Shown here piece after piece: positions 1 to 7,484 of a DNA stretch of 64,000 nt. Both the position numbers and the translations under genes were made by a program. Under the pieces are notes generated by a model. The model saw only the letters and a list, made by a program, of their open reading frames with translations. It did not search any database and was not told the DNA's origin. Within the stretch, counting starts at the first letter, position 1. The number at the start of each line of letters is the position of its first letter. Source of the stretch: Alphaproteobacteria bacterium 32-64-14 (GTDB lineage: Bacteria; Pseudomonadota; Alphaproteobacteria; Caulobacterales; Hyphomonadaceae); NCBI GenBank assembly GCA_002280725.1, contig NCEM01000019.1:1-64000 (forward strand), read 5' to 3'.

Positions 1-1
1 G

Positions 2-1180
2 GCCGAGCTGGTTGAGCAGGCGCACGTCATCCATCGCAAGGCGCTGGTGCTGGATGCACACGCTGACATTGTAATGCCTTCGACGGCTGCGAACTTCCTG
101 AGCCCGGACGGCACGTCGAAAGTAGAGCCCGCGAAACTCAAGGCAGGCGAAGTCGGGGCGGTCGTGATGGCCATAGCGGTGGGGCCGGGGCCGCGCACGC
201 CGGCGGCCGATGCGGAAGCGCGGGCGCAGGCGGACGCGCAGCTTGTGGCGATACAGGCGCTGGCCGCCGCGAACCCAGACACGGTGGCGATCGCGAGGAC
301 GGCGGATGAAATTCTGGCGATCCGCGCCAGCGGCAAGACAGCGCTTGTTCTCGGCTTCCAGAATGCGCGGTCACTTCAGGGGGACGTGTCGGCGATCGAT
401 ACATTCTATAACGCGGGTGTCCGGGTGTTTGCGCTGAACCATCTTGCACACAACGACTTCTCGGATTCCTCGCGCCCGTTCCATGACCCAGTGACGGGGC
501 TATACGAGCCGGATGCGCATGATGGGCTGTCGGCGCTGGGCCTCGCGGCGATTGACCGGATCAATGCGCTCGGCGGCGTCGTGGACGTGTCCCAGGCCTC
601 GCAGGAATCGACGCTGGCGACCATTGCGCGTTCGAAGACGCCAGTGATCGCCAGCCACTCGAACATTCGCGCAATCTCGAATGCGACGCGGAATCTTTCG
701 GACGAGGAGATCGACGCCATCGGGAAGTCGGGCGGCGTCATCCATGTCGCGCCCTTCTCGGCCTATCTGATCAACTTCTCGACGCCGGAAAAGCTCGCGG
801 CCATCGATGCGGCGCGGAAGGCGGCGGGGCTTCCAGAGGCCTATTCATATCCCTACGAACTCTACTGGGAGCTTCCCGATCCGGCGGCGCGCACGACCTT
901 CACAGCCGCAATCCGCGACGCGCTTGGGCCGGCGACGGTCGACATCATGATCGACCACATCGACTACATCGTGAAACGCATCGGCATCGACCATGTGGGG
1001 ATCGGCACAGACTTCAACCACGGCAGCGGCATCGAGGGATATGACGACGCGAGCCAGTCGTTCGCCGTGACGCTGGGATTGCTCCGCCGGGGGTATTCGT
1101 CCGAGGACATAGAGAAGATCTGGGGCGGAAACTTCCTGCGCGTGCTGCGCGCGGCGGAAGCAGCGAAGGCGAGCGACTGA
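2..1180 (+). CDS. Membrane dipeptidase, peptidase family M19 (5' end outside window)
   Basis: Zinc-dependent dipeptidase of the renal dipeptidase (M19) family, expected to cleave dipeptides, probably in the periplasm. The reading frame is open from base 2, and residues just before the first possible start (GTG at 47) already match the family ('HVIHRKALVLDAHAD'), so the true start and any signal peptide lie upstream of the window. Visible metal-site motifs are the HxD pair in 'DAHAD', a His in 'ASHSNIRA', a His in 'VIHVAPF' and the Asp in 'HVGIGTDF'. The position that is the bridging Glu in mammalian enzymes ('IEN') reads 'FQN' here, as I recall for a bacterial subgroup. The C-terminal 'IWGGNFLRVL' is typical. 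Family assignment is secure; substrate is unknown. Confidence 0.9.
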   Translation, partial: AELVEQAHVIHRKALVLDAHADIVMPSTAANFLSPDGTSKVEPAKLKAGEVGAVVMAIAVGPGPRTPAADAEARAQADAQLVAIQALAAANPDTVAIARTADEILAIRASGKTALVLGFQNARSLQGDVSAIDTFYNAGVRVFALNHLAHNDFSDSSRPFHDPVTGLYEPDAHDGLSALGLAAIDRINALGGVVDVSQASQESTLATIARSKTPVIASHSNIRAISNATRNLSDEEIDAIGKSGGVIHVAPFSAYLINFSTPEKLAAIDAARKAAGLPEAYSYPYELYWELPDPAARTTFTAAIRDALGPATVDIMIDHIDYIVKRIGIDHVGIGTDFNHGSGIEGYDDASQSFAVTLGLLRRGYSSEDIEKIWGGNFLRVLRAAEAAKASD

Positions 1181-1195
1181 CAGCAATGAGTCAGA

Positions 1196-1624
1196 TCACC
1201 ACGCCAGCGCTTCCTTGAGCGCCTGTTCGAGATCGGCGGAGAGAGCCGGGCCCTTGCCGTCGAGATCGGATGGGGCGTCGGAGGGTTCGAGATAGCGCCA
1301 GCCCTGGAAGGGGCGTTTCTTGCGGGGCCTGGTGCGGATCAGTTCGGGATCGAGGTGGATGCGGCACATGGATTTGCCGTCCTTGTCCTTCACCTCCTCG
1401 AAGCCGACGAGGCGCTGGCGCACGATGATGAAGTGCTTGATGACCCAGTAGATCGAGCCGCCATCGAGCATCTCGGCGGCGCGCTTGGGGTGCATGCGCG
1501 TGTCATGCCACGGCGTAGCGTGCTTGCCCTTCTTTGCGACGCTGGCCACGCATTTGTCCTGCCATTCGGCAAGGTCTTCGACGTTTTCAGCGCCGACGCA
1601 AAGCTTGATCATGTGAAGCGCCAT
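1196..1624 (-). CDS. DUF1489 family protein
   Basis: A 142-residue protein matching the DUF1489 family, small conserved proteins of alphaproteobacteria with no assigned function. It begins 'MALHMIKLCVGAENVEDL' and contains 'HDTRMHPKRAAEMLDGGS', 'YWVIKHFI' and 'RQRLVGFE', the conserved core of the family, with a basic stretch 'RTRPRKKRPFQGWRYL' near residue 100. There is no signal peptide or membrane segment, so it is probably cytoplasmic. It is convergent with the dipeptidase gene (15-base gap) and separated by about 40 bases from the exported protein on the same strand. Its length equals the usual family length. Confidence 0.8.
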   Translation of the reverse strand: MALHMIKLCVGAENVEDLAEWQDKCVASVAKKGKHATPWHDTRMHPKRAAEMLDGGSIYWVIKHFIIVRQRLVGFEEVKDKDGKSMCRIHLDPELIRTRPRKKRPFQGWRYLEPSDAPSDLDGKGPALSADLEQALKEALAW

Positions 1625-1663
1625 GGACGCGAGCTAAGCGCGAGTCTGGCGGAGTGCAACTCT

Positions 1664-2395
1664 CTAGCGGAGAATCGCTGTGGGGCCCGGGTTGTAGGGT
1701 GTTGGCGCAGACTGCAGGGATTGCCTCGCATCCCCGGCGAGGCCGAAGGCGACATCGGTCAGCGTCACGCGGACAGAGCGTTCCTCGCTTAGTCCCCAGC
1801 GGCCGCCCCGGGCCACGAGGTCGTAGCTGACGACGTAGGAGACGCCCCAGCGTTCGGAATAGAGGAAGTTGTAGGTCTGGCGATACTCGCTGACCTCGGT
1901 TCCATCATCAAGCGTGACGGGGCTGTCGATACGATAGTCGATGCGCTGCACGTAACCTGTCGCGCGATCGAGTTGCATCTTGCCGGACATGCGGGCCGAG
2001 AACCGTTCGTCGACCGGGCCGTCGTTGAACGACATGCGGTGGCGAAAGCTTACGGCCATGGATTCAGCTGCGCCCGCGATGCGTGCGTCGCCCAGGCTGA
2101 GGCGGAGATCATCCGCGAACAGGCGCGAGTCGGGATCGGGCTCTTCCATCCAGCCCTGCACGACAGCGTCGAGTTCGTCGTTCGAGCCGTTCGAATAGGT
2201 GAGCCTGAAGCGGGGCTGGCCTTCGGGCGCGTAGGGATCGAACTGGATCATGCGCGTGGCGTCGCCGCTGGTGAGCGTGGCGTTGAAGGCGGCGCGGAGG
2301 GCGGGCGGCGGCTCGGCCGCGTCAAGCGCGCGTTCCAGGGCCTGCTCTGGCGGCAGCCCTGCCCACAATACCGCAAAGAAGAGCCATGCGGGCAT
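1664..2395 (-). CDS. Exported protein of unknown function
   Basis: I do not recognise this 243-residue protein. The start at 2395 gives a signal-peptide-like N-terminus ('MPAWLFFAVLWAGLPPEQAL'); a longer frame to 2470 would add an unhydrophobic, Arg-rich leader and is less likely. The mature part is rich in beta-strand patterns ('MQLDRATGYVQRIDYRIDSP', 'YSERWGVSYVVSYDLVARGG') and acidic loops, which suggests a periplasmic or outer-membrane-associated beta protein. There are no cysteine motifs or catalytic signatures. It sits alone between the DUF1489 gene and a roughly 200-base spacer preceding scoB. The function cannot be inferred from context. Confidence 0.6.
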   Translation of the reverse strand: MPAWLFFAVLWAGLPPEQALERALDAAEPPPALRAAFNATLTSGDATRMIQFDPYAPEGQPRFRLTYSNGSNDELDAVVQGWMEEPDPDSRLFADDLRLSLGDARIAGAAESMAVSFRHRMSFNDGPVDERFSARMSGKMQLDRATGYVQRIDYRIDSPVTLDDGTEVSEYRQTYNFLYSERWGVSYVVSYDLVARGGRWGLSEERSVRVTLTDVAFGLAGDARQSLQSAPTPYNPGPTAILR

Positions 2396-2600
2396 CGTTC
2401 GTTTACAGTCCCGTTCCGCTATCGCCGAGGCTGGCGACCGTCGTGCCGGAATGTGGCTGGAATTGGCCACCTAACCTTAAATCGGGCTTCCGGCTGCTGT
2501 TGGGGAGTTTGCCTGCGTCAGGATGAACAATTCCCGAATCAGGCGGGGCGGGAATGGGGCGGAAGCAGTGGGGTTTGGGGGCGCGGAGGGCCCCTGCACC

Positions 2601-3230
2601 TCAATTCACCAGCGTTGCTTCCGTCAGCTTGCCGATATCCTCGCGGGTGACGCCAGGCGCCATCTCGACGATCGTGAGGCCGCCCTCCACCACATCGAAC
2701 ACGCCGAGATTGGTGATGATGCGGTTGACGACCTTGATGCCCGTCAGCGGCAGCGTGCAGGCCTTGAGGAGCTTTGACTCACCCGCCTTGTTGGCGTGAT
2801 CCATGATGACGACGACACGCTTGACGCCGGCCACCAGGTCCATCGCGCCGCCCATGCCCTTCACGAGCTTGCCCGGGATCATCCAGTTGGCGAGGTCGCC
2901 CGTCTCCGAGACTTCCATGGCGCCGAGGATAGCGAGGTCGATGTGTCCGCCGCGGATCATGGCGAAGCTTGTCGCGCTGTCGAAGAAGGACGACCGATCC
3001 AGTGTGGTGATGGTCTGCTTGCCGGCGTTGATGAGGTCGGGGTCTTCCTCGCCCTCGAACGGGAACGGACCCATGCCGAGCATGCCGTTTTCCGACTGGA
3101 GCGTGACATCAACGCCTTCGGGAATGTGGTTGGCCACCAGCGTCGGTATGCCGATGCCGAGGTTCACATAGAACCCGTCTTTCAGTTCCTTGGCGGCGCG
3201 GGCCGCCATTGCATCACGATCCCAGGGCAT
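2601..3230 (-). CDS. scoB: 3-oxoacid CoA-transferase subunit B
   Basis: Beta subunit of a succinyl-CoA:3-ketoacid CoA-transferase, which moves CoA from succinyl-CoA to acetoacetate; acetoacetate is a final product of tyrosine breakdown. The catalytic Glu lies in '[14 protein letters not shown]' (about residue 47). Glycine-rich segments '[15 protein letters not shown]' and '[16 protein letters not shown]' and the C-terminal '[16 protein letters not shown]' are typical. The length of 209 residues is normal. Its ATG (3228-3230) overlaps the TGA (3230-3232) that would end an intact scoA frame, a TGATG coupling signal that supports an originally longer scoA. It is the last gene of the fahA-scoA-scoB run. 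Confidence 0.93.
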   Translation of the reverse strand: MPWDRDAMAARAAKELKDGFYVNLGIGIPTLVANHIPEGVDVTLQSENGMLGMGPFPFEGEEDPDLINAGKQTITTLDRSSFFDSATSFAMIRGGHIDLAILGAMEVSETGDLANWMIPGKLVKGMGGAMDLVAGVKRVVVIMDHANKAGESKLLKACTLPLTGIKVVNRIITNLGVFDVVEGGLTIVEMAPGVTREDIGKLTEATLVN

Positions 3231-3298
3231 CAGACGGCCTCCCGCTTGCGCACGGTGCGCTGTTCGATCCGCTTTTCGAAAGTCCCCTTGAGAATACG
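3230..3298 (-). pseudogene. scoA: Severed 3' end of scoA
   Basis: Directly after the TAG that ends scoA, the same frame encodes 22 residues beginning '[18 protein letters not shown]' and ends in a TGA that overlaps the scoB ATG as TGATG. This is the family-typical C-terminus, so the segment is the original end of scoA and not intergenic sequence. It would be translated only by readthrough, or if a missing internal segment of about 57 bases were present. Confidence 0.75.
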
Positions 3299-3880
3299 CT
3301 ATTCTTCGACTTCGGCAACCGTGACCTTCCCGGCCATCGCCATCATCGGGTTAAAGTTGCGGGCGGTCTTGTTGTAGATGAGGTTGCCCTGCGTATCGCC
3401 CTTGTAGGCCTTAACGACGGAAAGGTCGGCGACAAGACCGGTTTCCATCACATAGGTCTCGCCATTGAAGACGCGGGTTTCCTTGCCTTCGGCGACCAGC
3501 GTGCCGACGCCGGTTTTTGTGTAGAAGGCCGGAATACCGGCGCCGCCAGCGCGGCAGCGCTCGGCCAGCGTGCCTTGCGGATTGAATTCCAGTTCGAGTT
3601 CGCCGGAGAGATACTGGCGCTCGAACTCCTTGTTCTCGCCGACATAGGACGAGATCATCTTCTTCACCTGCTTCGAGTTCAGCAGCACGCCGAGGCCGAA
3701 GCCATCCACGCCGGCGTTGTTCGAGATGACGGTGAGGTTCTTCACGCCTGAAGCTTCTATCTCCCGGATCAGGTTTTCGGGGATGCCGCACAGGCCGAAG
3801 CCGCCGGCCATGATCGTCATCCCGTCGAACAGCAGGCCATCAAGGGCGCCCTTTGCGTCGTGATAGATCTTGCTCGCCAT
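3299..3880 (-). CDS. scoA: 3-oxoacid CoA-transferase subunit A, 3' end interrupted
   Basis: Alpha subunit of the succinyl-CoA:acetoacetate CoA-transferase. The N-terminal 193 residues match the family closely: '[13 protein letters not shown]', '[12 protein letters not shown]', '[19 protein letters not shown]', '[12 protein letters not shown]', '[16 protein letters not shown]'. Translation stops at a TAG (3299-3301) after 'VAEVEE'. Intact homologues such as Bacillus subtilis ScoA continue for roughly 40 residues. The bases after the TAG, in the same frame, encode '[16 protein letters not shown]', the normal family C-terminus. About 19 codons, including the conserved 'DPDxIHTPGI' segment, are therefore missing and the junction has created a stop. 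It lies 9 bases downstream of fahA. Whether the truncated subunit can still pair with ScoB is unknown. Confidence 0.85.
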   Translation of the reverse strand: MASKIYHDAKGALDGLLFDGMTIMAGGFGLCGIPENLIREIEASGVKNLTVISNNAGVDGFGLGVLLNSKQVKKMISSYVGENKEFERQYLSGELELEFNPQGTLAERCRAGGAGIPAFYTKTGVGTLVAEGKETRVFNGETYVMETGLVADLSVVKAYKGDTQGNLIYNKTARNFNPMMAMAGKVTVAEVEE

Positions 3881-3889
3881 ATCCCGCTC

Positions 3890-4894
3890 CTATCCGCCGA
3901 CGACCTGGTCGATGCGGCCAAACACCGACCGGCCCTTATCATCCAGCATTTCGATCTCGACGCGATCACCGCGCTTGAGGAATCCGGTCTTAGGCGCGCC
4001 GTGCGTTATCGTTTCGATCATCCGCAGTTCAGCGATGCACGAATATCCGACACCGCCTTCCGCGACTGGCAGGCCGGGGCCGCCATCCTCGCCACGGTTC
4101 GACACCGTGCCCGAGCCGATGATGCTGCCCGCCGAAAGCGGCCGCGTCTTTGCGGCATGGGCGATAAGCGTGGGAAAGTCGAACGTCATGTCCACGCGGG
4201 TGTTGGCGCGGCCAAAGGGCTCACCATTGAGGCGGACGGAAAGCGTGCCGTTGAGCCGATCACCATCCCACATCCCCCCCAGTTCGTCAGGAGTCACGGC
4301 GACGGGCGAGAAGGCGGAGGAGGGCTTGGACTGGAAGAAGCCGAAGCCCTTGCCGAGTTCGTTCGGGATGAGATTGCGCAAGGACACGTCGTTGCAAAGC
4401 ATCACAAGGCGAACGGCCTTGCGCGCATCATCTCGGCCGGCGCCGAGATGGACATCGCCCGTGATGATGGCGATCTCACCTTCCATGTCGCAGCCCCAGG
4501 CTTCGTCGCCAAGCGGGATGGGGTCGCGCGGGGCGAGGAAAGAGTCCGAGCCGCCCTGGTACATCAGCGGGTCGGTCCAGAAGGTGTCGGGCATCTCGGC
4601 GCCGCGAGCCTTCCGCACGAGCTGAACGTGATTGACGTAGGCAGAGCCATCCGCCCACTGGTAGGCGCGGGGCAAGGGCGAGGCGCAATCTTTCTCGTGG
4701 AACCGCTCCGTGGGCACGGAGCCAAGCTCCACCTCCTCGGCCAGCGTTTCAAGGCGTGGGGCGTGGCGCTTCCAGTTATCCAGCGCAGACTGCAGCGTCG
4801 GCGCGATGTGCGAGGCGTCAGCACAGCGTGTGAGATCGCGCGAGACGACAACAAGACGGCCGTCGCGGCCCTGTCTGAGTGAGGCAAGTTTCAT
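3890..4894 (-). CDS. fahA: Fumarylacetoacetase
   Basis: Hydrolyses fumarylacetoacetate to fumarate and acetoacetate, the last step of homogentisate degradation. The start at 4894 gives 334 residues beginning 'MKLASLRQGRDGRLVVVSRD', the usual bacterial FAH length; the frame is open further upstream but that part overlaps the neighbouring lipoprotein gene antiphase and is low-complexity. The FAH fold appears as an N-terminal domain (about 1-75), then 'DMEGEIAIITGDV' with metal-ligand acids, 'GKGFGFFQSKPSSAFSP', and 'GSIIGSGTVSNRG'. It is followed after 9 bases by scoA, so acetoacetate production and activation are encoded together. Together with hpd, hmgA and maiA it completes the pathway within about 9 kb. 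Confidence 0.93.
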   Translation of the reverse strand: MKLASLRQGRDGRLVVVSRDLTRCADASHIAPTLQSALDNWKRHAPRLETLAEEVELGSVPTERFHEKDCASPLPRAYQWADGSAYVNHVQLVRKARGAEMPDTFWTDPLMYQGGSDSFLAPRDPIPLGDEAWGCDMEGEIAIITGDVHLGAGRDDARKAVRLVMLCNDVSLRNLIPNELGKGFGFFQSKPSSAFSPVAVTPDELGGMWDGDRLNGTLSVRLNGEPFGRANTRVDMTFDFPTLIAHAAKTRPLSAGSIIGSGTVSNRGEDGGPGLPVAEGGVGYSCIAELRMIETITHGAPKTGFLKRGDRVEIEMLDDKGRSVFGRIDQVVGG

Positions 4895-5021
4895 GGCCTG
4901 CTTGTAAGACGAGGCGGCGAGAGAGGCAAACACTGCGCGCGAAAAGAAACATTTGTGCGCCGGAAGCCATCCACAGACGCCGGTCCCCCACAGAATCAGG
5001 GAGGGAAGGCGCGCAGGGGGA

Positions 5022-5432
5022 TCAGTTCTGCGCGATGACGCAATCTTTCCAAGGCATTCGCGCGCGGGCAAAGCGAATGACGGAGGATGCGCCTTCGCCG
5101 GATTTCGCAAAAGACACCTGCCCGTTGCTGTAGACTGTGACGCCCGGTTCGGTGTCGGCGGTTGCGGGCTGCTGGGGTAGCTCGGCAGTCGCGCCGTCGT
5201 CATAGGTGAGCGTCGCGGCGAAGTCGGTGAACGCCACGCTGTACGGCTGGCCGCCGCAAGCGACGCTGAAGGCGCCGGCCGCGTTCTGCTGGGGCGTGGG
5301 AAGCATGGTGGGATCCGGCGCGGCGGCAGCCGGAGGACCGTCGGGCTGTTCCGGCGCGGGCGCGGCGCGCTCTCCACCACAGGCGCCGGCGCAGAAAACG
5401 GTCGCAAGACCAAGTACAGTCAGCCGGTTCAT
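5022..5432 (-). CDS. Putative lipoprotein with MliC-like domain
   Basis: A 136-residue exported protein. The N-terminus 'MNRLTVLGLATVFCAGACGG' is hydrophobic with a weak lipobox ('AGAC', Cys about 18). A Pro/Ala-rich linker (about 23-48) precedes a small domain with the layout of membrane-bound lysozyme inhibitors of c-type lysozyme (MliC): 'FSVACGGQPYSVAF', 'ATLTYDDGATAELPQ', 'VTVYSNGQVSFAKSGEGAS' and a late Cys in 'KDCVIAQN', so a Cys pair may form a disulphide. The fit is by pattern only. It sits between hmgA and fahA on the same strand, with a 127-base gap to fahA, so it may be co-transcribed without a metabolic role. Confidence 0.65.
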   Translation of the reverse strand: MNRLTVLGLATVFCAGACGGERAAPAPEQPDGPPAAAAPDPTMLPTPQQNAAGAFSVACGGQPYSVAFTDFAATLTYDDGATAELPQQPATADTEPGVTVYSNGQVSFAKSGEGASSVIRFARARMPWKDCVIAQN

Positions 5433-5593
5433 CAGCTTGTCTCCCTTGCCTCTGATTCAGATGGCGCAGATGCGAGCGGCGGCAACGTCCATAGGTCGTT
5501 AACCAGGTGGGAGCATTCTGACGGAAGCGTAACAGAGTTCACGATAGACCGACACGCGCAGGAAGCGCCCGCACCAGAACCGGAAAACCCGTC

Positions 5594-5695
5594 ATGTACT
5601 TCACACGCGCCATCTTCTTCAGCGCCGTCTGCGCCTACCTGATGCCGGTCTCCGTGCTCGTCGCCGGGCTGAACTACGCGAACGCGAAGCGGTAG
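5594..5695 (+). CDS. Candidate 33-residue small membrane protein
   Basis: A short frame reads 'MYFTRAIFFSAVCAYLMPVS' then 'VLVAGLNYANAKR', with one hydrophobic span of about 22 residues and a basic C-terminus, as in single-pass small membrane proteins. A GGAAAA run ends about 9 bases before the ATG. It stops 3 bases before the convergent hmgA end, in the spacer between hmgA and the MliC-like gene, and no other plus-strand gene is nearby. It could be chance; conservation in relatives would decide. Confidence 0.3.
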   Translation: MYFTRAIFFSAVCAYLMPVSVLVAGLNYANAKR

Positions 5696-5698
5696 CCG

Positions 5699-6829
5699 CT
5701 ACTTCGGCTTCCAGCTGTTGACGTAATCGGTATTCTCCAGCGCTTCGGCATCCTTGCCGACATCGAGCGGGTCGCGCGTGTCGATCATGACGGCGTATTC
5801 GTCGGTCATCGGCTTGTCCTGCACGAACATCTTCTTCAGCGCCTTCGGGTGCGGCCCGTGCGTGAAGCCTGACGGGTGGAATGTCATCATTCCCGCCTTG
5901 ATGTTGTCGCGGCTGAAGAAATCGCCGGCGTGGTAGAACAGCACTTCATCGAAATCGTCGTTGTTGTGGAAGAAGGGCACCTTCAGTGCGCCCGGATCCG
6001 TCTCGAACGGGCGCGGGGCAAAGGTGCAGACCACGAAGCGATCCGACAGGAAGGTCGTATGGACTGAGGGCGGCAGATGATAGCGGTGCGCCGCCACCGG
6101 GCGGATGTCCCGCACATTGAGCTTCACCGGCGCAAGCTCGCCGTGCCAGCCGATTGCGTCATGCGGATTGTACGGGAAGGTGATGGTCGACACCTGCCCG
6201 CGCTTCTTCACCCACACCCTGAAGTCGCCGGTAAGTTTCTGACGGGCCAGGAACGCATCGTCGATCACCGGCGATTGCAGCAGGGCCGGATCGAAGATGG
6301 CATGCGGCCCAAGCAGGCCGCGATCCGGCAGCGTGAAGTGCGAGTTCGTCGCCTCGATGGTGAGGATGCGGAACGGACCGCCCTCAAGATTGAACATCCC
6401 GCCGCGCGGCAGGTAGACATAGTCGCCGGCCTCAACTTCCAGATGGCCCCAGTCGGTCCAGAGATGGCCGCGACCTTCGTGGATGAAAAGCAGCGTGTCG
6501 CCATCGCTGTTGCGGGCATAGCCGTTCATCGATCCCGACATGTGCCACATGCGCACCTCGCACGCTTTGTTGTGCAGGATAACGGGGGCGTCCCACGGCG
6601 AGCGGGTGTAGGCGTCTTCCTTCACCAGATTGAACGCACGCGGCCGCAGCGGACCTTCGAAGTTCGACCAACCCGTCGGCGGGTTCTGGTGATGAAAGAA
6701 CGCGGCCGGCCCGAAGAACCCCTCCTTCGACATCTCGCGCTCATACGTGCCCTCGGGCAGGTCAGCATGAGCCTGCTTCGAGTGCTTACCCTCCGCGCCC
6801 TTCACGGGAATCCATTTGCCCTTGGTCAT
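5699..6829 (-). CDS. hmgA: Homogentisate 1,2-dioxygenase
   Basis: Fe(II) ring-cleaving dioxygenase turning homogentisate into maleylacetoacetate. The C-terminal cupin carries the metal-site region 'FFHNNDDFDEVLFYHAG' and 'MTFHPSGFTHGPHPKAL', which supply the His/Glu/His ligands of the family. The N-terminal half includes 'EGRGHLWTDWGHLEVEAGDY', a cupin-like strand pattern. At 376 residues it is shorter than the about 430-residue Pseudomonas/human type and looks like the shorter alphaproteobacterial form. Its ATG overlaps the maiA stop as ATGA (6826-6829), implying translational coupling so that the product is isomerised by the adjacent gene product. Confidence 0.9.
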   Translation of the reverse strand: MTKGKWIPVKGAEGKHSKQAHADLPEGTYEREMSKEGFFGPAAFFHHQNPPTGWSNFEGPLRPRAFNLVKEDAYTRSPWDAPVILHNKACEVRMWHMSGSMNGYARNSDGDTLLFIHEGRGHLWTDWGHLEVEAGDYVYLPRGGMFNLEGGPFRILTIEATNSHFTLPDRGLLGPHAIFDPALLQSPVIDDAFLARQKLTGDFRVWVKKRGQVSTITFPYNPHDAIGWHGELAPVKLNVRDIRPVAAHRYHLPPSVHTTFLSDRFVVCTFAPRPFETDPGALKVPFFHNNDDFDEVLFYHAGDFFSRDNIKAGMMTFHPSGFTHGPHPKALKKMFVQDKPMTDEYAVMIDTRDPLDVGKDAEALENTDYVNSWKPK

Positions 6830-7473
6830 TGCTGTGCCGCCTCTGACTGCTGCGCCGGTGCGGCGTCGTGGAAGGGTTTCAGCTTCTGCAGAGCGGCGTC
6901 GATGCGGAGGATGTTTGGGAATTGCGAGAGGTCAATCTGCGGATAGCGTCGCGCGTTGGCGACCTGGGGGACGAGGACGATGTCGGCGAGTGTCGCGGAC
7001 CCGCCCACGCAGAAATCACCCGATGACGGCAGCATCTGTTCGAGGACTTTGAACCCGCGGACGATCCAGTGCTCGTACCAGCTGGCGATGGCGGCATCAT
7101 CGGCGCCGAACTGTGAGCGCAAGCGCGCCAGCGTCGACGTGTTGTTCAGCGGATGGATATCGGCGACAATCTGGTCCTTGAGATCGCGGACGTGGGCCCG
7201 CAGATACGCGTCGCGCGGCAGCAGCGGCGGCTCGGGCCTCGTCTCGTCGAGGTAGTCGATCATCGCCATCGACTGGCCGATGCGATGGCCATCGATCTCC
7301 AGGATGGGCACGCGGCCTGAGGGGTGACGCGCGACATGCTCGGGCGAGGTCTGTTCGTCCTTGAGCAGGTGCACGCCCACCGTGCGGTATGCCACGCCCT
7401 TGAGGTTCAGCGCGATGCGCGTGCGGTAGGTCGCAGAGGAGCGCCAGTAGCCATAGAGGATCGTCTCGCTCAT
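6826..7473 (-). CDS. maiA: Maleylacetoacetate isomerase
   Basis: Zeta-class glutathione S-transferase that isomerises maleylacetoacetate to fumarylacetoacetate using glutathione. The start at 7473 gives 'MSETILYGYWRSSATYRTRI', with the diagnostic zeta motif 'SSATYRTRIALN' (usually SSCxxRxRIAL; the Cys is Ala here). The thioredoxin-like domain (1-80) includes 'RVPILEIDGHRIGQSMAMIDYL', and the helical domain includes 'GGSATLADIVLVPQVANARRY'. Length (215) is normal. The upstream acylase gene ends 11 bases before, and the hmgA ATG overlaps the stop. Replacement of the motif Cys by Ala is the only oddity; in this family that Cys is helpful but not essential. Confidence 0.9.
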   Translation of the reverse strand: MSETILYGYWRSSATYRTRIALNLKGVAYRTVGVHLLKDEQTSPEHVARHPSGRVPILEIDGHRIGQSMAMIDYLDETRPEPPLLPRDAYLRAHVRDLKDQIVADIHPLNNTSTLARLRSQFGADDAAIASWYEHWIVRGFKVLEQMLPSSGDFCVGGSATLADIVLVPQVANARRYPQIDLSQFPNILRIDAALQKLKPFHDAAPAQQSEAAQQ

Positions 7474-7484
7474 TCGCCTGCCCG

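Noticed and set aside
3299-3301. scoA TAG as programmed readthrough or pyrrolysine codon
   Set aside because: Conserved residues on both sides are brought together with about 19 codons missing, so recoding alone would not restore a normal protein; deletion explains the site better.
4895-5413. Extended N-terminus for fumarylacetoacetase
   Set aside because: The extra 173 codons are Pro/Arg/Ser-rich and antiphase with the MliC-like gene; homologues start at 'MKLASL'.
5498-5506. TTAACC as a CtrA site upstream of the MliC-like gene
   Set aside because: Only a half-site; no second TTAA at seven-base spacing.
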